From positions 2,480,001-2,544,000 of the forward strand of contig OZ251225.1 in NCBI GenBank assembly GCA_965240325.2: a DNA stretch of 64,000 bases, given 5' to 3'. Below are positions 10,929 to 23,981 of this stretch, piece after piece. The position numbers and the translations under genes are program-made. This DNA is from Rebecca billardiae RCC1528. Its lineage: Eukaryota > Haptophyta. Position 1 is the first letter of the stretch; each line of letters opens with the position of its first letter. The notes under the pieces are model-generated. The model saw only the letters and a program-made list of their open reading frames with translations. It was not told where the DNA came from and ran no database searches.

Positions 10929-13019
10929 TCACGCATTGTCATATGTTCTAGCCGCCTGGCCTGCTGTGGCGGGCGCGCGGCTGAGCGACGGCTGCGCGGC
11001 GGTGGACGCGCCCGGCTCGGCCGACCAGATGATCGGGAAGGCAAAGACCTGCCTGCCGAGCTGGAAGAGCGTGTGCGGCGCCGCCAGCGCGAGCCCAGGG
11101 ACGGGCGCGCCGCGCCGCGTGCGCTCGACTGCGCCGATCGCGCGTGTGCTCGTCACGCTCGGCACGGAGACACCCGCGTGTCTGTACCCGGCAGCCAGAG
11201 CGATCGTCACAATCACGTCCCCCTCGTTCCACACGCGCAGCCCGCCCGCCGGGCGCGCGTGCGCGCGCACGTGGGAGACAAAGGCGTCGCTGCCGACAGC
11301 GGGCGCGCCAAATGTGACGAGCGATGGCCGACGCGCCCAGAAGTGCGCCGCCGCGAGCGTCGCGAGCGCGCCACCCATCGAGTGCCCGACGAAGACAAGC
11401 TCCGCGTCCGCCGGCGCGCGCGCCAGCTCCTGCTCGAGCTGAGGCAGGACGGACTCGAATGCGGCGAGGAACCCGCCATGCACAGACATGGCGGGCGGCC
11501 TGCCCGGCCACGCGCCATCGCCGCCGCCGCCTGCGCCCGCCGCCGCCGCCGGCGCGCCCGCGGACGCCACACGCGCAGGCGGCTTGAACGACCGCGGCAG
11601 GAAGGTCGCGTCCGTGATCAGATCTGGGAAGGCCTCTTTGGTGCCTCGGAACGAGACGACGACCGGTGGGCGCGCGGAGGGCAGCGGCGTGGCCACGTCA
11701 GGCGCAGGCGCAGCAGATGGCTCGCGCTCGCGTGAGCCTCCGGAGGCACCGCGCCCGCCGGTGGGCACGGCGACGAGGGCACATGCTCGCTCCGACTCGA
11801 CCGTGCTGATGTTCACCGGAGCGCTGCCGAGCGCGCGCTGCACCAGTGACTCGATCACGCGCGCCTCGGCGGGCGCAAGACCTCGCTGGATGGACGTGCG
11901 GCGCGCGGCATCCTCGGCTGGAGGCCGGAGCTTGAGGTTGTACGGCGCCTGCGCGAGCAGGAGCGCGGCCTCGATCCAGGCCAGGGTGCTGCCCTCCTCG
12001 GCCGCGCTGAGAGGCCGAGGCGGCGGCGCGGCGGACGTGGCGGCGGGCGGCGCGGCGCGCGGCGCGGACGGCGGAGGCTGTGTGCCGGGTGCAGCCACGC
12101 CACCGGCCGCCGCCGCGGCGGCGCCGACGCGCGACGCCGCGGCTGGCGAGGCACACGCGGCATGCAGCTCCGCGAGCGAGTGCCGCAGGTGCGTCTCCGC
12201 GCCTGACCACGAGACGATCGTTCGGACCTCCTGCGCGCCCGACGCGCGCACGGCCGAGCCGAGCTGCGCCTCGACAGCGGTGCGCGGCACGCCCGACGCC
12301 TCGAGGAGGAGGCCGCCGAGGGGCGCCGGGAGCGCGCGGAGGAAGTCTCGACCGGCCGCGCGCGCGCTCACGCCCGCGAGCGCGCCCTCGAGCGCGAGCA
12401 CGGCCTGCGCAGTCGACAGATTGGCGGCACGCGCGAGCGCAAGCAGCGGCGGCGCGGCCGCGCGCGAGTCGGTGAGCAGTTGGGCCCAGCTGCCGGTTGC
12501 GACGTCGCGCGCGACGCGCGTGAGGTTGGACGTGAGCGCCGTGATGTTTGTGACAGCGTCCACACCGGGCGCGCGCGCGCCGGCGCTCGTCGAGAGCGCT
12601 GCGGGCCTCGCCGTGCGCGGGAGCTCAGCACTCAGCACGGTGCGGGCGGCCTGCTCGACCACCTCGGCGGCTTTCACGAGCTCGGCGAGCTCGATGACGG
12701 CGCCGGAGTCCTTCTTGTTGAGCACGCCAGAGAAAGTGGACAGCGCCCGGCGCACGAGCCGCTGCACACTCAGCGAGAGGCCTGGCACGAGCGTCTCATT
12801 CGCACGAGCAGGCTCGCCCGCCATGCGAATGCAAGCGCGCCGCGCACGGCCGGCGGCGAGCCCGCTCGACAGTGCGAACGCTACCCGCCGCGGACGGGCA
12901 GGGCGTGCGCGCGATCGTATGGGGCTGCGAAGCGCGGGCCCATGCCCCGTGGTCGTCGGAAGCGCCAGCAGCACCAGCGCGAGCACCGCGCACGGCCACC
13001 AGCACCGCGCGGCCGCCAT
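10929..13019 (-). CDS. class-3 lipase (alpha/beta hydrolase), predicted plastid-targeted
   Basis: A 696-codon intronless frame. Residues 1-27 form a signal peptide (AVLALVLLALPTTTGHG), followed by an Arg/Pro-rich, acid-poor stretch (28-65): the bipartite leader expected for a secondary plastid. The C-terminal lipase_3 domain (about 410-665) has VVVSFRGTKE (453-462), VHGGFLAAF, the nucleophile elbow VGHSMGG with Ser547, WNEGDVI with Asp601, GYRHAG (611-616) and candidate His649 (APHT). These fit the fungal/plant triacylglycerol-galactolipid lipase family. The N-terminal 400 residues are Ala-rich with low-complexity inserts and no recognised domain. Likely role: acyl release from plastid or endomembrane glycerolipids; the substrate is inferred only. 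Confidence 0.83.
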   Translation of the reverse strand: MAAARCWWPCAVLALVLLALPTTTGHGPALRSPIRSRARPARPRRVAFALSSGLAAGRARRACIRMAGEPARANETLVPGLSLSVQRLVRRALSTFSGVLNKKDSGAVIELAELVKAAEVVEQAARTVLSAELPRTARPAALSTSAGARAPGVDAVTNITALTSNLTRVARDVATGSWAQLLTDSRAAAPPLLALARAANLSTAQAVLALEGALAGVSARAAGRDFLRALPAPLGGLLLEASGVPRTAVEAQLGSAVRASGAQEVRTIVSWSGAETHLRHSLAELHAACASPAAASRVGAAAAAAGGVAAPGTQPPPSAPRAAPPAATSAAPPPRPLSAAEEGSTLAWIEAALLLAQAPYNLKLRPPAEDAARRTSIQRGLAPAEARVIESLVQRALGSAPVNISTVESERACALVAVPTGGRGASGGSREREPSAAPAPDVATPLPSARPPVVVSFRGTKEAFPDLITDATFLPRSFKPPARVASAGAPAAAAGAGGGGDGAWPGRPPAMSVHGGFLAAFESVLPQLEQELARAPADAELVFVGHSMGGALATLAAAHFWARRPSLVTFGAPAVGSDAFVSHVRAHARPAGGLRVWNEGDVIVTIALAAGYRHAGVSVPSVTSTRAIGAVERTRRGAPVPGLALAAPHTLFQLGRQVFAFPIIWSAEPGASTAAQPSLSRAPATAGQAARTYDNA

Positions 13020-13416
13020 TCCAGCCTAAGCGCGCTGTTGAAGCGGCTGCTCGCCTGCTGTCACGGAAACGCCGCCTCAGCAGCAGCAGCGCAATATAAT
13101 TTCTGAGCAACCACCGCCCTTGAGGAACCGAGCAGTGTCTGTTGTCACAATGAACTGTCTTGACGCGCTCTCTGTGAGTGTGGGGACTACAGTTTATTTG
13201 TTTTAACGTGCGTAAGGCTCACGGTGGCAGGTTGCCGCGCCATCCTTCATCGCACGCTCTCCGAAGAGAGACCTGGAAACTGGTTTTGAACCCACAGTTG
13301 ACTACTGTATGTTTTAACGTGCACACTTGGTTAATTAAGGCGTAGTGATGGACGTTACTGCACAATAACGATAGCTAGCTTACTGTATATATGACACTCC
13401 GCCTCTATGGGCATCA
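13020..13416. other. spacer between lipase 5' end and giant gene 3' end
   Basis: The 397 bp probably hold the lipase promoter and the giant gene's 3' UTR. GTTTTAACGTGC occurs twice (about 13199 and 13313). No gene seen. Confidence 0.5.
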
Positions 13417-16200
13417 TCAGCGAAGGGTGCAGACGCCGAGGAAGCGCACAACGGGCGAGATGATGCGCAGCGAGATGAATTGCTGCACGCCCTTCGGCAG
13501 GCTCGCCAGCGCGTATCTCGCGAGCGGCGAGATGAACGCGACGGCGGGCTCGAAGATGAGCAGCTTGAGCACGCACGAAGTCACGAGCGCCACGAGCAGC
13601 GGGCCCGTCCACGTGTTCAGGTCTCGGAGGATGGGGTTGAAGAGCGAGTACAGGATGAGCAGCGCGTACATGCACAGCCCGAGCAGGGCGTGCACGCTCC
13701 ACGCGAGGACCAGCTTCCACCGGCGCGGGCGCGACCACCACAGCTGCGCAATCTTGAGCGACTTGTCGTCGATGCGCGAGTACGCCTCCACCTCGCTGAT
13801 GTCGGCGACGCCCGCAGGCAGCCGGCGGCGGCGCGAGGGCGAGGGCGGCGGCGCGGCGGCGGCGGTCGAGCCGCCGCCGTCCACCCAGATGTTCTCCTCC
13901 GGCGCGGGCGCCTCGGACGCGGATGCCACCGGCGAGGCGGGCAGCAGACGCGCTGGTGGCTGCCGCTTGAACGCGGCGAGCAGCTGCGCGCGCGCCACGT
14001 CCGGCTCGCAGAAGAGGTCGTCGGTGGTGATGCGCCGGCCGTCGACAAACGGCGAGCCAAACGGCACGGCGAAGACCATGTTCGACTGCTTCTTCGACAG
14101 CCGCGCCGCGGCCTTGGGCTTGATGTGGTAGTAGCGCGTGGCCACCCGGTCCGCGTGCGCGTCGGCCGCCTGGTACACGAGCTGCGCCTGCACGAAGCGC
14201 AGGTCGGGCACGTGCTCCGGACGGTACTCGGCGTGCGGGCTCTCTGCAGCCTCGGCCGCGTCCTCGGCAGCGGCCGAGCCGCGCCGTTGGCGCGGCGTCG
14301 GCATGATCGTGCCAATCACGCGGTCGACGAGGCCGCGGCGCGCCGCCATCGCGGCGCGCTGCTCGAGGAAGCGCTGCCGCGCCACCTCGGTCGCGTCCGC
14401 CACGCCCACGCGCACGAAGAAGCCCACCATCTCGCCGCGGCGCGTGTGCACGGCCATCAGCGCCTTGGCGGGCATGCGGATTGGCGCGCGCGAGCCCATC
14501 TCCGCAATCTCAGCGCCGTTGCGCGGCGCGATGCCCACCTTGGACGGGCAGACGTACAGCAGCTTGTGCGCGCTCGACAGCACCGCGAGCGGCACGCTGC
14601 TGCCGTCGTCGCTCAGCCCGGCGATCTTGCCGCTGCGCTCGGACGCGGACGCGCCCTCCGACGTCTCCGACGCCGTGTCCGCGCGCGAGCTCGTGCGGGC
14701 GGTGAGCGCGCGCCGGGCCGACGACGTGTCCGAGTCGTCGTCGGCGATCAGCTCTTCGATCAGGTCGCGCCAGTCCTCCGGCATGCCGAGCTGCGACGCG
14801 CGCCGGTTGCGCTCCGCCAGGATGGCCTCCTCCGGCTCGCCCTCGTCGTCCGAGTCGGACGCCGCGCCGCCGGGCACGCCGTGCGTGTGCGCCCGGACCG
14901 GAGCGGTGCGGTCGGTGACTGGGCCAGCCACCTGGACCGCGCGCGCCGCGAGGCGCGAGACGCGCCGGCAGCGCGCCGCCAGGATGAGCTCCTCCAACTC
15001 GCCATCGTCCTCCGAGTCGGACGCCGCGGCGGGCGCGCTGTTGGACGGCCGCGGGGCCGGGACGACGCGGTCGGCGGTCGAGCTGGCCGCCTGCTCGCGC
15101 GCGCGCGCCGCCAGCGCGGGCCCAAAGCGCAAGACCCTCGGCCGCGGCGGGCTTGGCGGCGGCGACGGCGCGGGCACGCCCGAAGGCCCGCGCTCGTCGG
15201 CCGAAGCCGCATCGATGTCGTGATCGTCCACCGGCAAGACGCGCGCCCCGCTGCTCGCGCGTGCCGGGCTCAGACCGACTGCCGCAGGCTCCTGCGCCTG
15301 CAGCAGCCCGGCGAGCGCGCCGGCTGGCATCGAGTTGGAGCGCCTCATCGGGCGTCGGCGCGAGGGGTGCGTCGGCGGGCTCGGCGGCGGCGACGGCGGC
15401 GTCGGCGGCGGCAGCCGCGTGCGCGCCATGCGCCGCGCGGGCTCGGAGTCGCGCTCGTCGTCCGAGTCGCCCGGCGAGATGCGCGCACCGCGCTTGAGCA
15501 TCGCCGCCCTGAGCTCGCCGCCGCCCATCGAGTGCGCCTTTGCGAGCAGGCGCGATGGCCGTGGCGGGCTCGGCGGCGGCGATGGCGCGGGCGCGGGCGG
15601 CGGCGGCACCACGGCCGTCATCGGCATCTCCTCGCGCTTGCGGATCGACAGCCGGAACGGCAGCGCGGCGCGGCAGCAGCAGGCGCACGCGCAGAGCCGC
15701 GTCCACAGCGACTGCCGCTTGAGCTCGCGGTTGTACTTTTTGATAATCCGGTGCTTGAGCCGCGCGAGCGGGCGGCGCCGGTTCGCCCAGCGGAAGAGGA
15801 AGTGGATGGCGAACTCGAAGGGCACGGCGAGACCGACGGTGAGCAGCGCCAGCGTGAGCACGTCGCGCGCCAGCCAGGACTCCTGCCCGATGCACGCGAC
15901 CGCGACCAGCAGCTGCGCGAGCAGCGTGTTGTACAGCACGGTGACGCGCTGCCGCGAGGTGACGAGCTCGCCCGGCAGCCGCGTGAGCCACCACGAGAAG
16001 GTCGAGTGCGCGAGCAGCGAGGCGCCCAGCGCGTGGCACAGCCCGGCGTCCTCCTTGCGCTTCCACAGCGGCACGAACGGCTCGCGCTCGACGTGCCGGT
16101 CGTGAATGTGCGCGCAGTAGTAGAGCGAGACGTACGTGATCAGCAGGAAGAACAGGAGCACCTGCGCCGTGTACGCGAAGGCCAGGGAGGAGTCGAGCCT
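13417..16200 (-). other. polycystin-1-like membrane region of the giant protein
   Basis: After the GPS come FAYTAQVLLFFLLITYVSLY (TM1), then AHSTFSWWLTRL with TSRQRVTVLYNTLLAQLLVA (TM2) and LTLALLTVGLAVPFEFAIHF with LFRWANRRR (TM3). This resembles polycystin-1, in which a fTRvQRvt segment precedes TM2 and a LFR/basic end follows TM3. The cytoplasmic loop carries two copies of an acidic motif (SDSEDDGELEELILA and SDSDDEGEPEEAILA). Two more helices end the protein. The polycystin assignment is by motif and helix order only; no profile search was possible. Confidence 0.55.
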
Positions 16201-19200
16201 CACCGCCTGCGCGTCGAGCGGCTGGCCGTCCGCCGCGACGTTCGGATCGACGGACAACTCGGGCTCGGCGCGGTACACGGCGATGAAGTCGGTGAGGTGC
16301 GTGCACTCGCACGTTGTGACGTCGCTGAACGCGTCGCCCGCGTCCACGCAGCCCTCGCTGCCCCACGCGTCGCCCGCCCAGAAGCGGCAGCTGAAGCCCT
16401 CCGCGTCCTCGTCGCCCGCCGGCAGGATCTTCGGGTCGACCGGGAGATCGATGCGCACGATCGGCGGGAGCTCGCCCGCGGCGGTGAACTGCGTGAAGTC
16501 GATGGCGAGCGGCGCGCCGTTGAGCCACACGTTCACGCTCGTGAGCGAGGCTGCCATCCCGTACCCGTTGAGGTTGCTGAACGCGCGGAAGTTCTTCTCC
16601 CACAGCACGACCGCCACGTGCAACGAGTCGAGCTGCGACGCGTTGGTCGCGTTGAGCAGCCCGCGGCCCAGCATGAACTCGAGCGTGGCCACGGGGATAG
16701 TGAAGGTGGCGTGGGCGAGGGCGTCCCCCACCATCACCTCGGGCGAGTCGACCACAATGTCGGCCAGCCCGAACGTCGCCGGGTGGACGTGCTGGACCAC
16801 GACGGCCGCGCTGCCGTACACCGTGTCCACCGTCTCGCGCAGCTGGGAGCCCGCGCGCAGCGCGCTCAGCTGGCTCGAGATGAACGAGTCCACCGCCTCG
16901 TTGATCTGGTCGGCGCGGTAGCTCGCCTCGCCGTACGCCTCGTCTGCGCCGCCGGGGCCGCCGTCCACGCCGCCGAGGCTCGCGCTGGAGGCGTCGGTCG
17001 TCTCGTCCGGCAGCACGCCCAGGTCGAGCAGCGCCTCCACCGCCTCCTCGATCCAGTCGCCGGGCGGAGGGGGCGAGGGCGGCGGGCTTGGCGGCGGCGA
17101 GGGCGGTGGCGAGGGTGGCGGCGCAGGGCCACCAGGGCCGCCGCCACCTTCCGCGGGCGGCGGAGGCGAGGGCGGTGGCGAGGGTGGCGGCGCAGGGCCA
17201 CCAGGGCCGCCGCCACCTTCCGCGGGCGGCGGAGGCGAGGGCGGTGGTGACGGAGGCGGCGGCGGGCTCGGCGGCGGCGCCGGCGGCGGCGAGGGCGGTG
17301 GCGAGGGTGGCGGCGCAGGGCCACCAGGGCCGCCGCCACCTTCCGCGGGCGGCGGCGGCGAGGGCGGTGGCGAGGGTGGCGGCGCAGGGCCGCCAGGGCC
17401 GCCGCCACCTTCCGCGGGCGGTGGGGGCGAGGGCGGTGGTGACGGAGGCGGCGGAGGCGGCGGGCTCGGCGGCGGCGGGCTCGGCGGAGGCATCGGAGGA
17501 GGCGACGGCGGCGGCGGCGGTGGAGGGCTCGGCGGCGGCGGGCTCGGCGGGGGCATCGGAGGCGGCGACGGCGGCGGCGGCGGTGGAGGGCTCGGCGGCG
17601 GCGGGCTCGGCGGCGGCATCGGTGGCGGCGACGGCGGCGGCGGCGGTGGCGGGCTGGGAGGTGGCGGGCTTGGCGGCGGCATGGGCGGAGGCGAGGGCGG
17701 CGGCGGCGGTGGAGGGCTCGGCGGCGGCGGGCTGGGTGGCGGGCTCGGCGGCGGCGATGGTGGTGGTGGCGGCGGCGGACTCGGCGGTGGCGGGCTTGGA
17801 GGGGGAGAAGGCGGCGGTGACGGTGGAGGCGGCGGAGGAGGGCTCGGCGGTGGCGGACTCGGCGGTGGAGATGGCGGCGGCGATGGCGGTGGTGGCGGCG
17901 GCGGGCTCGGCGGCGGCGGGCTGGGCGGCGGGCTCGGCGGCGGCGATGGTGGTGGTGGCGGCGGCGGACTCGGTGGTGGCGGGCTTGGAGGGGGAGAAGG
18001 CGGCGGTGACGGTGGAGGCGGCGGAGGAGGGCTCGGTGGTGGCGGACTCGGCGGTGGAGATGGCGGCGGCGATGGCGGTGGTGGCGGCGGCGGGCTCGGC
18101 GGCGGCGGGCTGGGCGGCGGGCTCGGCGGCGGCGATGGTGGTGGTGGCGGCGGCGGACTCGGTGGTGGCGGGCTTGGAGGGGGAGAAGGCGGCGGTGACG
18201 GTGGAGGCGGCGGAGGAGGGCTCGGTGGTGGCGGACTCGGCGGTGGAGATGGCGGCGGCGATGGCGGTGGTGGCGGCGGCGGGCTCGGCGGCGGCGGGCT
18301 GGGCGGCGGGCTCGGCGGCGGCGATGGTGGTGGTGGCGGCGGCGGACTCGGTGGTGGCGGGCTTGGAGGGGGAGAAGGCGGCGGTGACGGTGGAGGCGGC
18401 GGAGGAGGGCTCGGTGGTGGCGGACTCGGCGGTGGAGATGGCGGCGGCGATGGTGGTGGTGGCGGCGGCGGGCTCGGCGGCGGCGGGCTGGGCGGCGGGC
18501 TCGGCGGCGGCGATGGTGGTGGTGGCGGCGGCGGACTCGGTGGTGGCGGGCTTGGAGGGGGAGAAGGCGGCGGTGACGGTGGAGGCGGCGGAGGAGGGCT
18601 CGGTGGTGGCGGACTCGGCGGTGGAGATGGCGGCGGCGATGGCGGTGGTGGCGGCGGCGGGCTCGGCGGCGGCGGGCTGGGCGGCGGGCTCGGCGGCGGC
18701 GATGGTGGTGGTGGCGGCGGCGGACTCGGCGGTGGCGGGCTTGGAGGGGGAGAAGGCGGCGGTGACGGTGGAGGCGGCGGAGGAGGGCTCGGTGGTGGCG
18801 GACTCGGCGGTGGAGATGGCGGCGGCGATGGCGGTGGTGGCGGCGGCGGGCTCGGCGGCGGCGGGCTGGGCGGTGGGCTCGGCGGCGGCGATGGTGGTGG
18901 TGGCGGCGGCGGACTCGGTGGTGGCGGGCTTGGAGGGGGAGAAGGCGGCGGTGACGGTGGAGGCGGCGGAGGAGGGCTCGGTGGTGGCGGACTCGGCGGT
19001 GGAGATGGCGGCGGCGATGGCGGTGGTGGCGGCGGCGGGCTCGGCGGCGGCGGGCTGGGCGGCGGGCTCGGCGGCGGCGATGGTGGTGGTGGCGGCGGCG
19101 GACTCGGCGGTGGCGGGCTTGGAGGGGGAGAAGGCGGCGGTGACGGTGGAGGCGGCGGAGGAGGGCTCGGTGGTGGCGGACTCGGCGGTGGAGATGGCGG

Positions 19201-20919
19201 CGGCGATGGCGGTGGTGGCGGCGGCGGGCTCGGCGGCGGCGGGCTGGGCGGCGGGCTCGGCGGCGGCGATGGTGGTGGTGGCGGCGGCGGACTCGGTGGT
19301 GGCGGGCTTGGAGGGGGAGAAGGCGGCGGTGACGGTGGAGGCGGCGGAGGAGGGCTCGGTGGTGGCGGACTCGGCGGTGGAGATGGCGGCGGCGATGGCG
19401 GTGGTGGCGGCGGCGGGCTGGGCGGCGGCGGGCTGGGCGGCGGGCTCGGCGGCGGCGATGGTGGTGGTGGCGGCGGCGGACTCGGCGGTGGCGGGCTTGG
19501 AGGGGGAGAAGGCGGCGGTGACGGTGGAGGCGGCGGAGGAGGGCTCGGTGGTGGCGGACTCGGCGGTGGAGATGGCGGCGGCGATGGCGGTGGTGGCGGC
19601 GGCGGGCTCGGCGGCGGCGGGCTGGGCGGCGGGCTCGGCGGCGGCGATGGTGGTGGTGGCGGCGGCGGACTCGGCGGTGGCGGGCTCGGAGGGGGAGAAG
19701 GCGGCGGTGACGGTGGAGGCGGCGGAGGAGGGCTCGGTGGTGGCGGACTCGGCGGTGGAGATGGCGGCGGCGATGGCGGTGGTGGCGGCGGCGGGCTCGG
19801 CGGCGGCGGGCTGGGCGGCGGGCTCGGCGGCGGCGAGGGAGGTGGTGGCGGCGGCGAGCTGGGCGGCGGCGGCGACGGCGGCGGCGAGGGAGGAGGTGGC
19901 GGCGGCGGGCTCGGCGGCGGCGGGCTCGGCGGCGGGCTCGGCGGCGGCGATGGCGGTGGCGGCGGTGGCGAGCTGGGCGGTGGTGGCGACGGCGGCGGCG
20001 ATGGCGGCGGCGGTGGCGGCGGAGATGGCGGCGGCGGGCTGGGAGGCGGGCTCGGCGGTGGCGAAGGCGGTGGCGGAGGCGGCAAGCTGGGCGGCGGCGG
20101 CGACGGCGGCGGCGATGGCGGCGGCGGTGGTGGCGGAGATGGCGGCGGCGGGCTTGGAGGCGGGCTCGGCGGCGGCGATGGCGGTGGCGGCGGTGGCGAG
20201 CTGGGCGGTGGTGGCGACGGCGGCGGTGATGGCGGCGGCGGCGGCGGCGGGCTTGGCGGCGGAGGGCTTGGCGGCGGGCTTGGCGGCGGGCTTGGCGGTG
20301 GCGGCGGTGGCGAGCTGGGCGGCGGCGGCGACGGCGGCGGCGATGGCGGCGGAGGCGGCGGCGGAGATGGCGGCGGCGGGCTTGGCGGCGGGCTCGGCGG
20401 CGGCGACGGCGGTGGCGGCGGTGGCGATCTGGGCGGTGGTGGCGAAGGCGGCGGTGATGGCGGCGGGGGCGGCGGCGGGCTGGGCGGCGGCGGGCTTGGA
20501 GGCGGGCTCGGCGGCGGCGACGGCGGTGGCGGCGGTGGCGAGCTGGGCGGCGGCGGCGACGGCGGCGGCGAGGGAGGAGGTGGCGGCGGCGGGCTCGGCG
20601 GCGGCGGGCTCGGCGGCGGGCTCGGCGGCGGCGATGGCGGTGGCGGCGGTGGCGAGCTGGGCGGTGGCGGCGACGGCGGCGGCGATGGCGGCGGTGGCGG
20701 CGGCGGGCTCGGCGGCGGCGGGCTGGGCGGCGGGCTCGGCGGCGGCGACGGCGGTGGCGGTGGAGGCGAGCTGGGTGGCGGAGGTGACGGTGGTGGCGAT
20801 GGCGGCGGCGGCGGCGGCGGGCTCGGCGGCGGCGGCGACGGAGGCGGGCTCGGAGGCGGCGACGGCGGGGGCGGCGGTGGCGAGCTGGGCGGCGGCGGCG
20901 ACGGCGGTGGCGATGGCGG

Positions 20920-20954
<35 letters not shown>

Positions 20955-21945
20955 GAGGCGGGCTCGGCGGCGGCGACGGCGGTGGCGGCGGTGGCGAGCT
21001 GGGCGGCGGCGGCGACGGCGGCGGCGAGGGAGGAGGTGGCGGCGGCGGGCTCGGCGGCGGCGGGCTCGGCGGCGGGCTCGGCGGCGGCGATGGCGGTGGC
21101 GGCGGTGGCGAGCTGGGCGGTGGCGGCGACGGCGGCGGCGATGGCGGCGGTGGCGGCGGCGGGCTCGGCGGCGGCGGGCTGGGCGGCGGGCTCGGCGGCG
21201 GCGACGGCGGTGGCGGTGGAGGCGAGCTGGGTGGCGGAGGTGACGGTGGTGGCGATGGCGGCGGCGGCGGCGGCGGGCTCGGCGGCGGCGGCGACGGAGG
21301 CGGGCTCGGAGGCGGCGACGGCGGGGGCGGCGGTGGCGAGCTGGGCGGCGGCGGCGACGGCGGTGGCGATGGCGGCGGCGGCGGCGGCGGGCTCGGCGGC
21401 GGCGGCGACGGAGGCGGGCTCGGAGGCGGCGACGGCGGGGGCGGCGGTGGCGAGCTGGGCGGCGGCGGCGACGGCGGCGGCGATGGCGGCGGAGGCGGCG
21501 GCGGGCTCGGCGGTGGCGGAGACGGAGGCGGGCTCGGCGGCGGCGACGGCGGTGGCGGCGGTGGCGAGCTGGGCGGCGGCGGCGACGGCGGCGGCGATGG
21601 CGGCGGAGGCGGCGGCGGGCTCGGCGGTGGCGGAGACGGAGGCGGGCTCGGCGGCGGCGACGGCGGTGGTGGCGGTGGCGAGCTGGGCGGCGGCGGCGAC
21701 GGCGGTGGCGAGGGCGGCGGCGGCGGCGGCGGAGATGGCGGCGGCGGGCTTGGCGGCGGGCTCGGCGGCGGCGACGGCGGCGGCGGCGGAGGCGAGCTAG
21801 GCGGTGGTGGCGACGGCGGCGGTGATGGCGGCGGTGGCGGCGGCGGGCTCGGCGGTGGCGGGCTGGGCGGAGGGCTCGGCGGCGGCGACGGCGGTGGCGG
21901 AGGCGGCGAGCTGGGCGGCGGCGGCGACGGCGGCGGCGATGGCGG

Positions 21946-21978
<33 letters not shown>

Positions 21979-23718
21979 GGGCGGCGGGCTCGGCGGCGGC
22001 GACGGCGGTGGCGGCGGTGGCGAGCTGGGTGGCGGAGGTGACGGTGGTGGCGATGGTGGCGGGGGCGGCGGCGGGCTCGGCGGTGGCGGGCTTGGGGGCG
22101 GACTCGGCGGCGGCGACGGCGGTGGCGGAGGCGGCGAGCTGGGTGGCGGCGGCGACGGCGGCGGCGATGGCGGCGGCGGCGGCGGCGGGCTCGGCGGAGG
22201 CGGGCTGGGCGGCGGGCTCGGCGGCGGCGACGGCGGTGGTGGCGGCGGCGAGCTGGGCGGCGGCGGCGACGGCGGCGGCGATGGCGGCGGGGGCGGCGGC
22301 GGAGATGGCGGTGGCGGAGACGGAGGCGGGCTCGGAGGCGGCGACGGCGGTGGCGGCGGTGGCGAGCTGGGCGGTGGAGGCGACGGCGGTGGCGAGGGCG
22401 GCGGTGGCGGCGGCGGAGATGGCGGCGGCGGGCTTGGTGGCGGGCTCGGCGGCGGCGACGGCGGTGGCGGAGGCGGCGAGCTGGGCGGTGGTGGCGACGG
22501 CGGCGGCGATGGCGGCGGAGGCGGCGGCGGGCTCGGCGGTGGCGGGCTGGGCGGAGGGCTCGGCGGCGGCGACGGCGGTGGCGGAGGCGGCGAGCTGGGC
22601 GGCGGCGGCGACGGCGGCGGCGATGGCGGCGGGGGCGGTGGCGGAGATGGCGGCGGCGGAGACGGAGGCGGGCTCGGAGGCGGCGACGGCGGTGGCGGCG
22701 GTGGCGAGCTGGGTGGTGGTGGCGACGGCGGCGGCGATGGCGGCGGCGGCGGCGGCGGGCTCGGCGGTGGCGGAGACGGAGGCGGGCTCGGAGGCGGCGA
22801 CGGCGGTGGCGGCGGTGGCGAGCTGGGCGGTGGTGGCGACGGCGGCGGTGATGGCGGCGGCGGCGGTGGGGGGCTCGGCGGTGGCGGGCTGGGCGGCGGG
22901 CTCGGCGGTGGCGACGGCGGTGGCGGAGGCGGCGAGCTGGGCGGTGGTGGCGATGGCGGCGGCGATGGCGGCGGGGGCGGTGGCGGAGATGGCGGTGGCG
23001 GAGACGGAGGCGGGCTCGGAGGCGGCGACGGCGGTGGCGGCGGAGGCGAGCTGGGTGGCGGAGGTGACGGTGGTGGCGATGGCGGCGGCGGCGGCGGCGG
23101 GCTCGGCGGCGGCGGAGACGGAGGCGGGCTCGGAGGCGGCGACGGCGGTGGCGGCGGAGGCGAGCTGGGTGGCGGAGGTGACGGCGGTGGCGATGGCGGC
23201 GGCGGCGGCGGCGGGCTCGGCGGCGGCGGAGACGGAGGCGGGCTCGGAGGCGGCGACGGCGGTGGCGGCGGAGGCGAGCTGGGTGGCGGAGGTGACGGTG
23301 GTGGCGATGGCGGCGGCGGCGGCGGCGGGCTCGGCGGCGGCGGAGACGGAGGCGGGCTCGGAGGCGGCGACGGCGGTGGCGGCGGTGGCGAGCTGGGCGG
23401 CGGCGGCGACGGCGGCGGCGATGGCGGCGGAGGTGGCGGCGGGCTCGGCGGTGGCGGCGACGGAGGCGGGCTCGGCGGCGGCGACGGCGGTGGCGGCGGA
23501 GGCGGGCTCGGCGGCGGCGGGCTGGGCGGCGGGCTCGGCGGCGGCGACGGCGGTGGTGGCGGTGGCGAGCTGGGCGGTGGTGGCGACGGCGGCGGCGATG
23601 GCGGCGGCGGCGGCGGCGGGCTCGGCGGTGGCGGGCTTGGCGGAGGGCTCGGCGGCGGCGACGGCGGTGGCGGCGGTGGCGAGCTGGGCGGTGGTGGCGA
23701 CGGCGGCGGCGATGGCGG

Positions 23719-23751
<33 letters not shown>

Positions 23752-23832
23752 GGGCGGCGGGCTCGGCGGCGGCGACGGCGGTGGCGGCGGTGGCGAGCTG
23801 GGCGGTGGTGGCGACGGCGGCGGCGATGGCGG

Positions 23833-23865
<33 letters not shown>

Positions 23866-23946
23866 GGGCGGCGGGCTCGGCGGCGGCGACGGCGGTGGCG
23901 GCGGTGGCGAGCTGGGCGGTGGTGGCGACGGCGGCGGCGATGGCGG

Positions 23947-23981
<35 letters not shown>

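Noticed and set aside
10929-13029. Long plus-strand frames opposite the lipase
   Set aside because: Shadows of the minus-strand gene, which has the catalytic motifs.
13480-17250. 1,256-codon plus frame opposite the giant gene's C-terminus
   Set aside because: Arg-rich antisense reading; the minus frame contains the GPS motif and membrane helices.
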